Shown here: piece after piece, positions 1 through 7,813 of the stretch
Layout: each line of letters opens with the position of its first letter
Numbering within the stretch: position 1 is the stretch's first letter
IMG/VR virus record: IMGVR_UViG_3300037246_000745
Location: 1-44,625 of that record
Origin: a virus
Length of the DNA: 44,625 nt
Direction: 5' to 3' (one strand)
The notes under the pieces: model-generated
Database searches by the model: none
What the model was told of the DNA's origin: nothing
What the model saw: only the letters and a program-made list of their open reading frames with translations
Program-made: the position numbers and the translations under genes

Positions 1-719
1 CGCTGACTGAAGGCGTGGACATGACGCAGGCCCAGCAGATCACCGACCAGGTGATGACCATTACCCCCGCCGAATTCGGCGCACAGGTGGTGCTCACTGA
101 CCTGATGCTCGACCAGTCGAAGGATGAGTTCTTCGCCGTGGCCGGCCGCATTCTCGGTGAATCGTTTGATCGCCAGCGCGAGCAGACGCTGGTTGACGAC
201 TTCGACGCGTACTCCAGCGTGATCGGGTCAGGCGGAACTTCGATGACCGCCGGTCACATCATGGCTGGTCGCGCATCGATCGCATACAACGGTCCGGCTG
301 ACAGCTCGGCTGGTCGTGGCGGCGAGCCCGCTCCTGGTCGTGTGTACTGCGTGCAGACGCCCGCAGCCTTCCACACAGTCAAGAAGGGCCTCAGCGGTGC
401 TGTTAGCTCCGTTGGTGCGACGACGGCGGTTGCCCCGGGCACGATCCAGGGCTTCACGATGGAGTTCTCGATTGATGACGTGACCTGTCGGTCCAGCATC
501 AACATCAGCAAGGACTCCAGCGATGACGCGAAGGGCGGCCTCTTCTCGGAGGATGCGCAGATTCTCGTCAACCACGGTGGCGGACCGGGCGCAGAGCGCG
601 AACGAGACGCATCACTCAGGGCCTGGGAAGTCAACTTCGTTGGCCGCTGGGCGCGTGGCGAGTACGACGACGACTGGGGACGAGAAGCGATTTTCGACTC
701 GGCGTTGCCGACCTCCTAA
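1..719 (+). CDS. Major capsid protein, 3' part (variant copy)
   Basis: This is the last 238 codons of the major capsid gene, cut by the window start. The reading frame begins at base 3 and ends with TAA at 717-719. It matches the complete gene at 43638-44537 almost throughout, with four amino-acid changes (S/G, A/G, D/E and A/M) and many synonymous ones, including a serine codon changed at all three bases (AGC to TCG). The first 60 residues are missing because the contig was opened here. An HK97-fold capsid identity is inferred from position after the portal and scaffold-like genes, length and sequence character. Either it is the same gene seen in a second strain, or it is a real second copy; see the terminal repeat. 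Confidence 0.8.
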   Translation, partial: LTEGVDMTQAQQITDQVMTITPAEFGAQVVLTDLMLDQSKDEFFAVAGRILGESFDRQREQTLVDDFDAYSSVIGSGGTSMTAGHIMAGRASIAYNGPADSSAGRGGEPAPGRVYCVQTPAAFHTVKKGLSGAVSSVGATTAVAPGTIQGFTMEFSIDDVTCRSSINISKDSSDDAKGGLFSEDAQILVNHGGGPGAERERDASLRAWEVNFVGRWARGEYDDDWGREAIFDSALPTS

Positions 720-728
720 CGAATAGCA

Positions 729-779
729 ACCTGCAATCACGCCCGGGGAAGCGCCGGGGTGCGCCGATAGGTGGCAGGT
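729..779 (+). promoter_or_regulatory. GC-rich inverted repeats between capsid gene and next gene
   Basis: The 74-nt spacer between the capsid stop and the next start contains an outer inverted repeat (ACCTGC at 729-734, GCAGGT at 774-779) enclosing a GC-rich segment that can form a second short stem (CCCGG/CCGGG). It is identical in both copies of the terminal repeat although the neighbouring gene varies. No T-run follows, so it is more likely an mRNA-stabilising or partial attenuating hairpin than a full terminator. The function is inferred. Confidence 0.35.
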
Positions 780-793
780 GAAAGGGAATTGAG

Positions 794-1237
794 ATGGGTT
801 TCAACCCACGCTTGGGTCCGTATTCGTTGACTTACCTGTTCGAGGGGACCACCCCTGGAGCAGATGAGATCTTCGAACTCTACCGGTTTCCGGTAGCGGG
901 ACAGTTCATCAACGCGTACGCGACGAACTCCTCGGCGATTGCGACCGCGACCAATACGCTCGCGCTTTTTGTAACGAAGTCTAGTTCTGCGGCCACTCCG
1001 GTGATCCAGGGCACGCTGGCTTCGTTTGCAGCGGGTGTGGATTGGGTGGCGGACATCACGCGGACTGGGACGAAGACGGCTTTCGGGTCTACCGCACTGG
1101 CTGTGGCCGGTGAGCACGTCAAGCTTGAGTACGACGAAACGTCCACTGGCACGTGGACCGAAATGGGTTTCCAGGTCGACTACGTGCTGGGCTACGAGAC
1201 TGGCGAGACGCCGACAGCGGCGACGGAACCAGCCTAA
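794..1237 (+). CDS. Probable capsid decoration or minor head protein
   Basis: This 147-residue protein starts at ATG 794 behind an AAAGGGA ribosome binding site. It is rich in Thr, Ala, Ser and Gly with alternating hydrophobic residues, which suggests an all-beta fold; no catalytic motif or membrane segment is visible. Its place directly after the major capsid gene is where head decoration or stabilisation proteins are usually encoded. That role is inferred from position only. A head-tail joining protein is an alternative. Confidence 0.5.
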   Translation: MGFNPRLGPYSLTYLFEGTTPGADEIFELYRFPVAGQFINAYATNSSAIATATNTLALFVTKSSSAATPVIQGTLASFAAGVDWVADITRTGTKTAFGSTALAVAGEHVKLEYDETSTGTWTEMGFQVDYVLGYETGETPTAATEPA

Positions 1238-1246
1238 GCAACTAGA

Positions 1247-1296
1247 CATGGGGTGGGACGTTACCCCAATGGCGCCCCACCCCATGAACATTGGGG
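1247..1296 (+). promoter_or_regulatory. Interleaved inverted repeats over the RBS of the fusion gene
   Basis: Two inverted repeats interlock. CATGGGGTGGG (1247-1257) pairs with CCCACCCCATG (1276-1286) over 11 bp. CCCCAATG inside that loop (1264-1271) pairs with CATTGGGG (1289-1296) over 8 bp. The second stem would cover the GGGGA that looks like the ribosome binding site of the gene starting at 1307. The two stems cannot easily coexist because only two bases link them, so they look like alternative structures. A translational switch is inferred. Confidence 0.55.
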
Positions 1297-1306
1297 AAAA
1301 GAGCAA

Positions 1307-3499
1307 ATGCGAATATTGATCGCCAGCAACGCTCCGTGGACGAAGACCGGATACGGTGTTCAGGGGGCTTCGCTTGCTCGCAGATTGCGTGACGACGGCC
1401 ACAAGGTCGTCTATCACTGTAACTACGGACTTCGAGGCGGAGTGCAGGAGTGGGAAGGCATTCAGTGCCTCCCGTCTGCGCAAGACAACGGCTACACCGA
1501 TCTGATCCTCCAGTCCCACATCCGATACGCGGAACCAGACTTGCTGATCTCTATTCATGATCTCTGGCCGTGGCAAGGGCTCGAACTTCCGCAGAGGCTC
1601 AACGAACAGCGCAAGGTGGCGTGGGCCGCATGGACGCCAGTCGACCATTCACCGCTGAGTGACGCGAACGCCGACGTACTCTCGAGAGTCGATTACCCGA
1701 TCGCGATGAGCCAGCACGGTCAGCAGATGATGGCGGACAAAGGCTTCGCTTCCACGCTGATCCCGCATGGGGTGGAGAAGGCGTACGGGTACACCGCGAA
1801 TGGTCGACGTGAGTTCCGCAGACTGAATCTGATCCCCGAAGACGCGTTCCTGTTCGGCACCGTGGGTATCAACTATGGCGTACCGAACCGCAAGGGCACT
1901 GAACGTCTCATGGAGGCCCTCGCGAAGGTTGAGGGATATCTCTACATCCACGGCTCACCCATCCCCATGTCAGGGGCCGGATTAGACTTGATGGAAGTGG
2001 CAAAGTTCTACGGTGTCGAGGATCGTGTCCGATTCGCTGACCCGTACAACTACGTGATGGGCTACTCCCAGAACGGCATGAACGCCCTCTACTCAGCGCT
2101 GGACTGCTACGTGCAGCCGACGATGGGTGAGGGTTTCGGCATTCCCGTGATCGAGGCGCAGGCATGCGGCGCCATCGTGATCGCCACCGACTCTACATCG
2201 ATGCCTGAACTGCTGTGTCCTGACGCATCGCAGCTCGTCGAGGCGATCGACTACCTCGTACCGGATCTCGCACACCGTCAAATCATCCTGCATGAGCCGC
2301 TGGTGGCGGCAATGAAGGAGGTGATCCAACTCAAGGCTGACGACCCGACAGGATTCCGGGGGATGAAAGCCCGGGTCGGTCTTCATGCCAATATCTACGA
2401 CTGGGACACAATTTGGGAAGAGGCATGGAAGCCCTTCCTGGCTGAAGTTGAGACAGAGATTGAGTCCACTGTACGTAACACATGGCATCGCGGGCAGGGG
2501 GTCGTGCAAGTACGCGACCACGACGTGATGAAACGCGATTCCACGCTCAAGAGCCCCGCGGTACAGAAGGAGCTCGACATGCTCCATCGCGTACGCGGGA
2601 ACATGGGCGTGATTCCCATCCTCGAGCACGGTGAGGACGAAGAGGGCAGGACTTGGTTTACCATGCCTCGCCTGACGCCGCTGTTTGAGGCAGAGATCGA
2701 AGACGTGGACCTGTTCATCGATAAGCTCCGAATAGCGCTCGTCACACTGCACGAACAGGGAATTGCTCACCGTGATGTGCACCCTTCGAACGTCATGGTG
2801 GGGAGTAACGAAACGCCGTACCTGATCGATTTCGAGTGGGCCTCGTCCTGTGACGGGGAGATCGGCGTGAACTGCGTTGATTTCGAGCCCTGGGCGGCCC
2901 TGAACCACGCTGTGCCGTCCGTACAGCTTGGAGTGGACGAACGGGGCCTTCACACCGTCATCAACTACCTGAGAGGGCTCCCACTGTCTGAGAAGACACA
3001 CGGCTACAAAGGCGTCCCGTACCAGCAGATCGACGGGGTGGGCGAACGCGACTGTCAACTGCGCTGGGATCTGATGGAGCCAGATGTTGAGGGCAAGGAC
3101 GTGCTCGACATCGGCTGCAATTTGGGATGGTTCGTACGCAAATCTCTTGACGAAGGAGCAGCGCACGCAGAAGGCGTGGACAATGACCGCGCTGTCGTCA
3201 AAACGGCAACCCAATTAGGGCGTGGAGCGTTTTATTACGTGGACATCGACGCCAACTTGAACTCCGATCGGTCTCCGTTCGACGTGATCTTCTGCCTCTC
3301 CGTCCTTCAACATCTGAAATCTCCAGACCTCACTTTTCAATGGATGCTCGATCACGGCAAAGTGCTCTACATCGAGATCCCACAGCGCTCGATTACGTCA
3401 CTGATGGCTGAGCACCTCCAGAACGCCGACTTGCTGGGCGAATCCGAGCGTGGCCGCCCGATTTACCGGTTGAAGGTACGAGAGGCGGTGCCCGCGTGA
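1307..3499 (+). CDS. Glycosyltransferase (GT4) - kinase-like - methyltransferase fusion
   Basis: This 730-residue protein shows three enzymatic modules. Residues 1-380 are a GT-B glycosyltransferase of family 4 type: a Gly-rich N-terminal strand (MRILIASNAPWTKTGYG) and the nucleotide-sugar motif EGFGIPVIE at 275-283. Residues 395-535 resemble a protein kinase or aminoglycoside-phosphotransferase fold with the catalytic set intact: K409 (VMK), E422, HRD at 488-490, N495 and D508 in DFE. Residues 585-725 are a Rossmann SAM methyltransferase with motif I VLDIGCNLGWF (599-609), an acidic residue near 625 and FDVIFCLSVLQHL at 658-670. ATG 1307 is chosen because an in-frame upstream start at 1253 lies inside the hairpin and has no ribosome binding site. 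The gene lies among virion genes, so the sugar may go onto capsid or tail proteins, or onto host surface polymers. The substrate is unknown. Confidence 0.85.
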   Translation: MRILIASNAPWTKTGYGVQGASLARRLRDDGHKVVYHCNYGLRGGVQEWEGIQCLPSAQDNGYTDLILQSHIRYAEPDLLISIHDLWPWQGLELPQRLNEQRKVAWAAWTPVDHSPLSDANADVLSRVDYPIAMSQHGQQMMADKGFASTLIPHGVEKAYGYTANGRREFRRLNLIPEDAFLFGTVGINYGVPNRKGTERLMEALAKVEGYLYIHGSPIPMSGAGLDLMEVAKFYGVEDRVRFADPYNYVMGYSQNGMNALYSALDCYVQPTMGEGFGIPVIEAQACGAIVIATDSTSMPELLCPDASQLVEAIDYLVPDLAHRQIILHEPLVAAMKEVIQLKADDPTGFRGMKARVGLHANIYDWDTIWEEAWKPFLAEVETEIESTVRNTWHRGQGVVQVRDHDVMKRDSTLKSPAVQKELDMLHRVRGNMGVIPILEHGEDEEGRTWFTMPRLTPLFEAEIEDVDLFIDKLRIALVTLHEQGIAHRDVHPSNVMVGSNETPYLIDFEWASSCDGEIGVNCVDFEPWAALNHAVPSVQLGVDERGLHTVINYLRGLPLSEKTHGYKGVPYQQIDGVGERDCQLRWDLMEPDVEGKDVLDIGCNLGWFVRKSLDEGAAHAEGVDNDRAVVKTATQLGRGAFYYVDIDANLNSDRSPFDVIFCLSVLQHLKSPDLTFQWMLDHGKVLYIEIPQRSITSLMAEHLQNADLLGESERGRPIYRLKVREAVPA

Positions 3500-3948
3500 G
3501 GCTCATCACCGATCCCGAAGAACGGAACTTCGACCCGCTGCACCCGCTGATCAAAGATGCCAACGAGGTGACACCGGTTTTCACCATGATCACGCACGGG
3601 CGTAGAGCACTGGGTGAGGACTGGAACAAGGTCACCATTGGGCACGACGCCGACGAGATGACGCTGGAGATTGAGCCGGCTGAGGCCCCTGTTGGGGGCA
3701 AGCCGATTGTCGTAGTCCACGAGGGCGAGGTGGAGATGATCGACTACATCATCACCGCTGCTCGAGAGAAGGCCGCGGCACGTGCCGCGCAACCCGCGGA
3801 ACTGACCAGGCAAGAGCGATACGAAGCTGTGAACGCTGCGTGGCAGGACTACATGGCGAACAAATTGCGATGGATGCAGGGCGTATCGACGATGGGGGCC
3901 GGAGGGCTCATTCAACGTGAACGAACCCAGTTTAGGGATAACCAATGA
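3496..3948 (+). CDS. Hypothetical protein in head/tail gene block
   Basis: This 150-residue protein starts at GTG 3496, overlapping the stop of the fusion gene by GTGA, so it is probably translationally coupled to it. The middle is acidic, and the C-terminal third is basic and helical, with an Ala/Arg/Gln-rich helix around residues 85-115. No known motif, membrane segment or signal peptide is visible. Position suggests a small virion or assembly protein; I do not recognise it. Confidence 0.7.
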   Translation: MRLITDPEERNFDPLHPLIKDANEVTPVFTMITHGRRALGEDWNKVTIGHDADEMTLEIEPAEAPVGGKPIVVVHEGEVEMIDYIITAAREKAAARAAQPAELTRQERYEAVNAAWQDYMANKLRWMQGVSTMGAGGLIQRERTQFRDNQ

Positions 3949-4703
3949 CCACTCAGAACCAGAATGCCGCGATTGAAGACGAAGCGCAGTACGCTACGCC
4001 CGAAGCGATGGAAGAGTTCAACGAACTGCTGGGCGACCTCGCGACCAAGCAGCGTGACCCGAACATCCCCGAGGGAACCGTGCTTTCCGAGACGGACATC
4101 AACGGCATTCCCGTGACGTTCAAGAAGCAGAGTTCGATGCACCACATCGACGGCGTAGCGGTCCCTGACCGGCTCCCGTTGTTCCAGTTCCCCACCAACA
4201 ACGTCTCCATGATTCCGACTGCACTGGTATTCCGCCGGTTGGCCAAGATGATCGGTGGCCACCGGGTGTGGAGCCGCAGCGCATTTCCAGATGGTCAGAC
4301 TCCCGACTTCATCGAGAAGGAAGTCCCGATCATGGCGGGCGGGGCGACAACCAAGACGTTCCCAAACCAACTGGCGTATGAGCAGTTCATGAAGAACAAG
4401 CACGGTGACGCGTGGGAAGCGATGCAACGGCAGGAACAGCGCGACGAACGTGCCGAGGATCGCGCTGAGCGGGCGCAGGACCGCGAGGCAGACCGCGCAC
4501 TGGCACAGGCGGTACTGGCATCCGCAACCGGCGCCAACCCGCAGGTGACACAGCAGCCGCAGATCCCACTGGCCGCACTGGATCATCTCGATGCGGATGG
4601 GCTCAAGGCACTGGCAGACGAGTTCGATGTGACGCTGACTGATCGCCGCAGCACGGACCTGATGCGAAACGAGATGAAGCAGTACTTCGGGGGCGGAGAA
4701 TGA
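3945..4703 (+). CDS. Hypothetical protein with charged helix and C-terminal SAP/Rho-N-like segment
   Basis: This 252-residue protein is joined to the previous gene by an ATGA overlap. The N-terminus is acidic and Gln-rich. Residues about 160-190 form a highly charged Glu/Arg/Asp/Gln repeat typical of a long single helix or coiled coil. The last 40 residues (LDHLDADGLKALADEFDVTL onward) resemble the short helix-extended-helix module seen in SAP and Rho-N domains at the end of phage head proteins. A structural or assembly role is inferred from context. Confidence 0.65.
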   Translation: MTTQNQNAAIEDEAQYATPEAMEEFNELLGDLATKQRDPNIPEGTVLSETDINGIPVTFKKQSSMHHIDGVAVPDRLPLFQFPTNNVSMIPTALVFRRLAKMIGGHRVWSRSAFPDGQTPDFIEKEVPIMAGGATTKTFPNQLAYEQFMKNKHGDAWEAMQRQEQRDERAEDRAERAQDREADRALAQAVLASATGANPQVTQQPQIPLAALDHLDADGLKALADEFDVTLTDRRSTDLMRNEMKQYFGGGE

Positions 4704-4996
4704 TCGAAGCGATTAGCCAGGTCGGGGCGGAAAACCTCACCGTCCAGGAAGCGGCAGTTTCGTTTGCGGGCCGGCTCGGGACCAACGCGCTGATCTTCGT
4801 GGCGAACGCCCCGATTCGCTGGCGTGCTGATGGGACGGCTCCAACTTCAACGACCGGGATGTTCGTAGCGGCAGGAGACTACATCGACTGGACCGCAGTC
4901 CACGGGCACTACAAGTCGATCATGGATCAGGTGCAGTTCATTCGCGATACATCGGCATCTGGTGACGCGACGTTGGCAATCGCGTACTTCGAGTAG
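4700..4996 (+). CDS. Small beta-rich virion-type protein
   Basis: This 98-residue protein starts at ATG 4700 with an ATGA overlap. It has alternating hydrophobic and Thr/Ser residues and ends in a strand-like segment. It resembles small phage attachment or head proteins in composition, but I see no diagnostic motif. It sits directly before the first tail-fibre gene. Confidence 0.6.
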   Translation: MIEAISQVGAENLTVQEAAVSFAGRLGTNALIFVANAPIRWRADGTAPTSTTGMFVAAGDYIDWTAVHGHYKSIMDQVQFIRDTSASGDATLAIAYFE

Positions 4997-5005
4997 GGAG
5001 ACCTC

Positions 5006-6994
5006 ATGATCCGCCGCCATCGACAACTGCACCGGCATGGACCGATGGTGCCGCGTCAGCGTGTGTACCGTCGCGGCGTGGCTGTGTGGACTACCAGTCG
5101 CTATCGGGCAGCCACAGATGACATCCCGGACATCTCAGGGAACCCAATTCACCCTGCACAGCTCGGCTCCACGAACAGCGGAGACACCAACGACCCCACC
5201 CTCCTCCCGTATGAGGGAGAACAGTACCTGTATCTGCCGGGGGGTAGTGGGAACTTTGCAAGCGCGCCTGATACTGCGGCCCTAAGTATTACCGGCGATC
5301 TAACACTCGCCGCATACATTGAGCCCGACGACTTCACTCCCGCTGCGTCGCAGATAATCATCGCTAAGTATGTTTCAGCGGGTGATGAGCGCGGTTATGA
5401 ATTTCTCCTCAACACTAACGGAACGCTTGCGCTGGGTATTTCCACGGATGGAACTTCCGGGAATACTACCTTCGACAATAGCTCTGAGACAATTCCTACG
5501 GTTCCGCAATGGGTCGCTACTCAACTGGATGTCAGCGAGACGGAATCTTCTTTCTGGACATCTACCGACCCTCGAAGCACGCCAATCGCTGACATTACGT
5601 GGGTTGAACTTGGGATCGCGAGCGTAACAGCGCCAGCGAGCATATTTGATAATGCACAATTACTGGAGGTCGGATCGGCTCAAGCGGGCACGGGCGGCAA
5701 TTTTGTTGGGAAAATCTCTCGGGCGGTTGTACTCAGTGCATTGCGAACGGAGGCAAGTGCTTCGACAATTGAGTTCGACGCCGACTTCACCACCCAGCCC
5801 GTAGAGCCCTTTGCCACCTTCACTGAGGGCTCCAGCAACGCAGCCACCGTCACCATCAATCGCTCAGCCACTGGCCTCAAGAGCACGATGGTAGACCGCA
5901 CGATGTTCCTGCTGGGCACGGATGACTTCTTCGAGGTAGCGAACGAACCGAAGACTACGAATCTGGTGACGAATCCGCAGTTTGGGGTGGATACGACGGG
6001 CTGGACTACCAGCGGCACCAACACCATTGAACAGGTTGATCTTGCTACAGAGGGCATAACCACAGAAGGCTTGCCCTCTGGCGTAACGACAGCCCTGAAA
6101 TGCACATTTGTCGATAACAACACGATGGCAGGATTTGCGATTACGGTGACTGCTGCTGAACATTTTTTCTCAGGCCATGTGTTCATACCGACCGCGTATG
6201 ACGGTGAAATGCGTTGCACTGACGCAGGTACGTTTGCTGGTGCAACGGGAGCGCAGTCTGCGGATGCTAACTCGTCATTGAAAGACCAGTGGCAACGCAT
6301 CGATTTTGACATCACTGTCGTCGGCGGGGACTTGGCTGGACAGATGATTTGGACAGCCAACCAAGGCCCTCCCACTGCGGGTCGATTCCTGTATCTCACT
6401 GGCGAACAGATTGAACTTGCAGGCGCCGCCACCGACTTCGTATCTGGCGCTTCCCCTAACGGCTACTGGAACGGAACAGCACACGCTAGCACGAGTACAG
6501 AGCGTGCAGACCTTGACTTCGCACCAGATGACTCGTTGACGGTGGTGTACGCAGGGCGGACGTATGACAATTCGCCTGCATCCAATGAACATTTCATTGG
6601 CAAAAAGGACGCAGGCGGCGCACTAGCTGGCTGGGCTATTTATGTACGTTCATCTACAGAACGGGTGCGTGCCATCGTTGCAGACGGCACCAACTTGCCA
6701 ATCAATGAGCTGGATACTCAGTTGACAAATGGTGTGGCGTTCATAGTTGGCAATCGGCGAGATGTACTAGCGGACACCGTGCAGTCGTTTATCGATGGGG
6801 CAACCGATAAATCCCCGACGGTGGATTCGACTACGGCTACGCTTGCTAACGCATTTGCCCTGCGAATTGGCGCCGACGGTGATACGGCTCAATCGTTCAC
6901 AGACGGCGAATTCTACGCTGCTGCTCTATTCCATGAAGCATTGACTGATGAAGAGGTCCGACAGGTGGGCCTGGAACTAGTAGGGATCGGATGA
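5006..6994 (+). CDS. Tail fibre/receptor-binding protein with LamG-like modules
   Basis: This 662-residue protein starts at ATG 5006 behind AGGGAGA. Two regions, roughly 70-240 and 500-660, have the pattern of concanavalin-A/LamG-like jelly rolls: a segment such as FASAPDTAALSITGDLTLAAY, an IIIAKY strand, and near the C-terminus an ALFHEALTDEEVRQV ending. Between them a segment beginning NLVTNPQFGVDTTGWT looks like a CBM-type carbohydrate-binding module. Together these fit a virion protein that binds host surface glycans. The very basic N-terminal 30 residues are unusual and may anchor it to the virion. Confidence 0.7.
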   Translation: MIRRHRQLHRHGPMVPRQRVYRRGVAVWTTSRYRAATDDIPDISGNPIHPAQLGSTNSGDTNDPTLLPYEGEQYLYLPGGSGNFASAPDTAALSITGDLTLAAYIEPDDFTPAASQIIIAKYVSAGDERGYEFLLNTNGTLALGISTDGTSGNTTFDNSSETIPTVPQWVATQLDVSETESSFWTSTDPRSTPIADITWVELGIASVTAPASIFDNAQLLEVGSAQAGTGGNFVGKISRAVVLSALRTEASASTIEFDADFTTQPVEPFATFTEGSSNAATVTINRSATGLKSTMVDRTMFLLGTDDFFEVANEPKTTNLVTNPQFGVDTTGWTTSGTNTIEQVDLATEGITTEGLPSGVTTALKCTFVDNNTMAGFAITVTAAEHFFSGHVFIPTAYDGEMRCTDAGTFAGATGAQSADANSSLKDQWQRIDFDITVVGGDLAGQMIWTANQGPPTAGRFLYLTGEQIELAGAATDFVSGASPNGYWNGTAHASTSTERADLDFAPDDSLTVVYAGRTYDNSPASNEHFIGKKDAGGALAGWAIYVRSSTERVRAIVADGTNLPINELDTQLTNGVAFIVGNRRDVLADTVQSFIDGATDKSPTVDSTTATLANAFALRIGADGDTAQSFTDGEFYAAALFHEALTDEEVRQVGLELVGIG

Positions 6995-7302
6995 ACATGA
7001 AAAAGCTATTTCTGGCAGCAGTGGTGATTGCAGCGATGATGCCCGCATGGGTAGCTGGCACACCCACAGGTGTGGAAACACCAGCGGACACGATCCATCC
7101 TGACATCCATCAGAAGGTGGGCGACGGTTCGAACGCAAATCCGAACGGCGTGAGCCCTGCCGGCGGTGGAGAGATCCACGGTATCGGCAACGTCCCGGGT
7201 CAGGGCGGGGACAACCCGAACGATGACGGCGTGAACGGCCAGGCGAACGAACTGGAGACGATGCACGGCGGCATCGGTGATTACAACCCACAGGCGGACT
7301 GA
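6991..7302 (+). CDS. Small secreted protein with signal peptide
   Basis: This 103-residue protein starts at ATG 6991, overlapping the fibre stop. The N-terminus MNMKKLFLAAVVIAAMMPAW is a textbook signal peptide (lysines, hydrophobic core, then a small-residue cleavage region near VAG). The mature part is Gly/Asn/Asp/Pro-rich and probably disordered. No lipobox cysteine is present. An exported protein inside a tail-gene cluster is odd; superinfection exclusion or surface modification are possible, but this is inference. Confidence 0.65.
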   Translation: MNMKKLFLAAVVIAAMMPAWVAGTPTGVETPADTIHPDIHQKVGDGSNANPNGVSPAGGGEIHGIGNVPGQGGDNPNDDGVNGQANELETMHGGIGDYNPQAD

Positions 7303-7736
7303 TGACAGCTCTAGCGATTCGGAAGTCCACCTATGACGGCCTGCCCCGTCACCGCCAGACGGTGTTTCGTGTCGCCATGAGCAATATCGTGCTGGGCACT
7401 CCGGCAGTCTTCAACGACGGTGCGAACGACTGGTACGTCTACGATGACACTCGGTTCACGCTGAACGATGCCTCGTGGGTGGGGGTGCTGGCAGCGAACC
7501 TGATGGACATCCCCGACACTTATCACCTGCCCGTCATCATCAAGGGCGGGGAGTTCGTGATTGACCGCCCCACGGTGAAGGCTGAGGCGCAGGCGTTCCT
7601 CGGGCCGTCACGGGTGGCACCAGAGGGCATCACGTATACCGGGGACAACCCGTGGCAGGAGACGCTAGACGCTCAGGGCGCCCCTGCTGCGGTGCGTATG
7701 GGTGACTCAGTGCCTGCCGGGTGGACGCCGGCATGA
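7302..7736 (+). CDS. Hypothetical virion-associated protein
   Basis: This 144-residue protein begins at ATG 7302 inside TGATG, so it is coupled to the upstream gene. It is acidic and Trp/Tyr-containing with several strand-like segments, and has no recognised motif. Context (fibre genes either side) suggests a tail-associated structural protein or chaperone. Confidence 0.6.
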   Translation: MTALAIRKSTYDGLPRHRQTVFRVAMSNIVLGTPAVFNDGANDWYVYDDTRFTLNDASWVGVLAANLMDIPDTYHLPVIIKGGEFVIDRPTVKAEAQAFLGPSRVAPEGITYTGDNPWQETLDAQGAPAAVRMGDSVPAGWTPA

Positions 7737-7813
7737 TTTGGCTCGCGGCCTGGTGCGCTATCAGCTTGCCAGTCGCCCTGCTGTTCGGACGTTGGGCACG
7801 GGGGAACGCGTAA
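7733..7813 (+). CDS. 26-residue single-TM microprotein
   Basis: The peptide starts MIWLAAWCAISLPVALLFGR and ends Trp-Ala-Arg-Gly-Asn-Ala. The start ATG 7733 overlaps the previous stop by ATGA, and the TAA at 7811-7813 is immediately followed by the next ATG. The exact fit between two genes supports it being real. One hydrophobic segment followed by Arg suggests an inner-membrane peptide; the function is unknown. Confidence 0.5.
   Translation: MIWLAAWCAISLPVALLFGRWARGNA

Larger units (their letters stand above)
1..807. repeat. Terminal direct repeat, left copy (with 43819-44625)
   Basis: Bases 1-807 align without gaps to 43819-44625. Bases 1-127 and 693-807 are identical in the two copies. 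The roughly 31 mismatches all lie between 128 and 692, inside the capsid gene. The identity at the left edge is exactly 127 nt, the largest k-mer commonly used by de Bruijn assemblers, which suggests the ends were produced by assembly over a strain bubble rather than by a physical terminal repeat. The unit genome would then be about 43,818 bp. Confidence 0.9.

Noticed and set aside
737-1648. Long leftward open frame opposite the decoration and glycosyltransferase genes
   Set aside because: It is the shadow of two well-supported rightward genes, with no RBS and an Arg-rich, unnatural composition.
2093-3214. 373-residue leftward frame
   Set aside because: It lies fully antisense to the kinase and methyltransferase modules, whose catalytic motifs are intact on the + strand.
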